Positions 5,349-5,913 of a stretch of DNA of 5,913 nucleotides are shown here, in pieces. The translations under genes and the position numbers were made by a program. This DNA comes from Acidobacteriota bacterium (GTDB lineage Bacteria; Acidobacteriota; Blastocatellia; Pyrinomonadales; Pyrinomonadaceae): the NCBI GenBank assembly GCA_024640445.1, contig JAHEEZ010000220.1, forward strand, positions 1 to 5,913. The letters are read 5' to 3'. Below the pieces are notes generated by a model, which was not told where the DNA came from, did not search any database, and worked only from the letters and a program-made list of their open reading frames with translations. The stretch's first letter is position 1. Each line of letters opens with the position of its first letter.

Positions 5349-5913
5349 TCAACCCTTGTAAAGAGCCAGCTTTTCAGAGTTCTTGTAAAGCGCGAAGCCA
5401 AGGACGACCGCGAGAACTATCGAAAAATAGAACGTCGCAATGCTTCCAAAGAATTTCGCGGGCAAATTACCAAACATAGGAAGGTCAAAGGGCATAAAGA
5501 CTATTCCCAATAACGCGCCTATCACCGCTGACATTAAGGAGATCACCAAGACCATTACCAGGATCTTTGCGTAATCGAGTCCCAGATGCCTGATCGTATC
5601 AAGACCTACAAGGGGATTGAGTGTCGCCTTGAATGAGCGCGTATAACCTGCCACCGCGCAGGCGGCCGGGAAGTAAAAGATCCCCCACAGGAGCGCGGCG
5701 CCGGCGGCAATAAGAAATACCCCCGCAAACTTCAGCAGATTGGCGACCATCGCCGCGGTATTCGCGTCCCTGGTCTCAGGCGAAGGACCGACTACTGACT
5801 CAAGCTGCTGCTTCCGGTAATTTCCGGCGAGATCATTCAGCCTCTGGAATTCCTTCTCTTCTTCTATAGACCGCCTTTGCATCTCCGTCAGCCCATCTTC
5901 ACCGATATTCGTA
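5349..5913 (-). CDS. uncharacterised multi-pass membrane protein, 5' end outside window
   Basis: I cannot name this protein. The reading frame stays open from the stop at 5349 to the window edge, so the true start probably lies beyond 5913. The first in-window ATG, at 5882, gives 177 residues. Numbered from that Met, residues 1-45 are charged and likely helical and cytoplasmic. Hydrophobic helices follow at about 49-72, 106-130 and 145-166, and the tail is short and Lys-rich. Between helices 1 and 2 lies F-P-A-A-C-A-V-A-G-Y-T-R-S-F (71-84) followed by N-P-L-V-G-L-D-T-I (89-97); the second loop has P-F-D-L-P and G-N-L-P-A-K. From memory this resembles C-terminal membrane segments of larger acidobacterial proteins whose N-terminal parts may carry a zinc-ribbon; this is a weak inference. 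The residues upstream of ATG 5882 (I-G-E-D-G-L-T-E) look like ordinary coding sequence, supporting truncation by the edge. The gene has its own terminator and is not part of the ftsY operon. Confidence 0.75.
   Translation of the reverse strand, partial: TNIGEDGLTEMQRRSIEEEKEFQRLNDLAGNYRKQQLESVVGPSPETRDANTAAMVANLLKFAGVFLIAAGAALLWGIFYFPAACAVAGYTRSFKATLNPLVGLDTIRHLGLDYAKILVMVLVISLMSAVIGALLGIVFMPFDLPMFGNLPAKFFGSIATFYFSIVLAVVLGFALYKNSEKLALYKG

Noticed and set aside
5143..5352. 69-codon minus-strand frame just upstream of ftsY
   Set aside because: It runs through the terminator hairpin and the promoter and overlaps the start of ftsY out of frame. Its peptide has no support.

Overview
The window looks like a piece of a chromosome from a fairly GC-rich bacterium, most plausibly an acidobacterium of the Blastocatellia/Pyrinomonadales type. 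That assignment is an inference. It rests on degenerate ATTCAC-type heptamer arrays in intergenic DNA, a secreted P-domain protein with D-x-D-G-D repeats, and the style of the housekeeping proteins. No rRNA, tRNA, transposase, CRISPR or phage gene is visible.

Layout. Positions 1-247 are a non-coding array of degenerate 7-bp units (consensus C[T/G/C]ATTCA, drifting to CGATCCA), interrupted twice by a GC-rich module of about 29 bp. Positions 248-496 are intergenic, with two more very short repeats and no convincing gene. On the + strand, 497-2077 encodes an exported protein: signal peptide, P/homo B-type beta-sandwich domain, then six Asp-rich repeats of about 45 residues. These six read as a three-repeat block duplicated once. 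A strong hairpin at 2105-2128 separates this gene from everything to its right, which lies on the minus strand.

The minus strand, read right to left, starts with the C-terminal part of an uncharacterised three-helix membrane protein (5349 to the window edge), closed by a textbook intrinsic terminator (about 5290-5325). A sigma-70-like promoter with a perfect TATAAT box (5248-5276) follows, then a compact run ftsY (5177-4143), ribD (about 4117-3008) and rsmA (2993-2142). Intergenic distances are about 25 bp or less (or an overlap, depending on the ribD start) and 14 bp, so one transcript is likely, ending at the 2105-2128 hairpin.

The three genes serve separate core functions: FtsY is the membrane receptor for co-translational protein targeting, RibD carries out two early steps of riboflavin synthesis, and RsmA makes the paired dimethyladenosines near the 3' end of 16S rRNA. 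Nothing in the sequence links them mechanistically. The most notable points are two substitutions in the RibD deaminase active site (the first zinc Cys replaced by His, and the Asn of the PNP motif replaced by Ser), the mosaic repeat array, and the three-plus-three repeat architecture of the secreted protein. I found no clear evidence of an undescribed multi-gene system.
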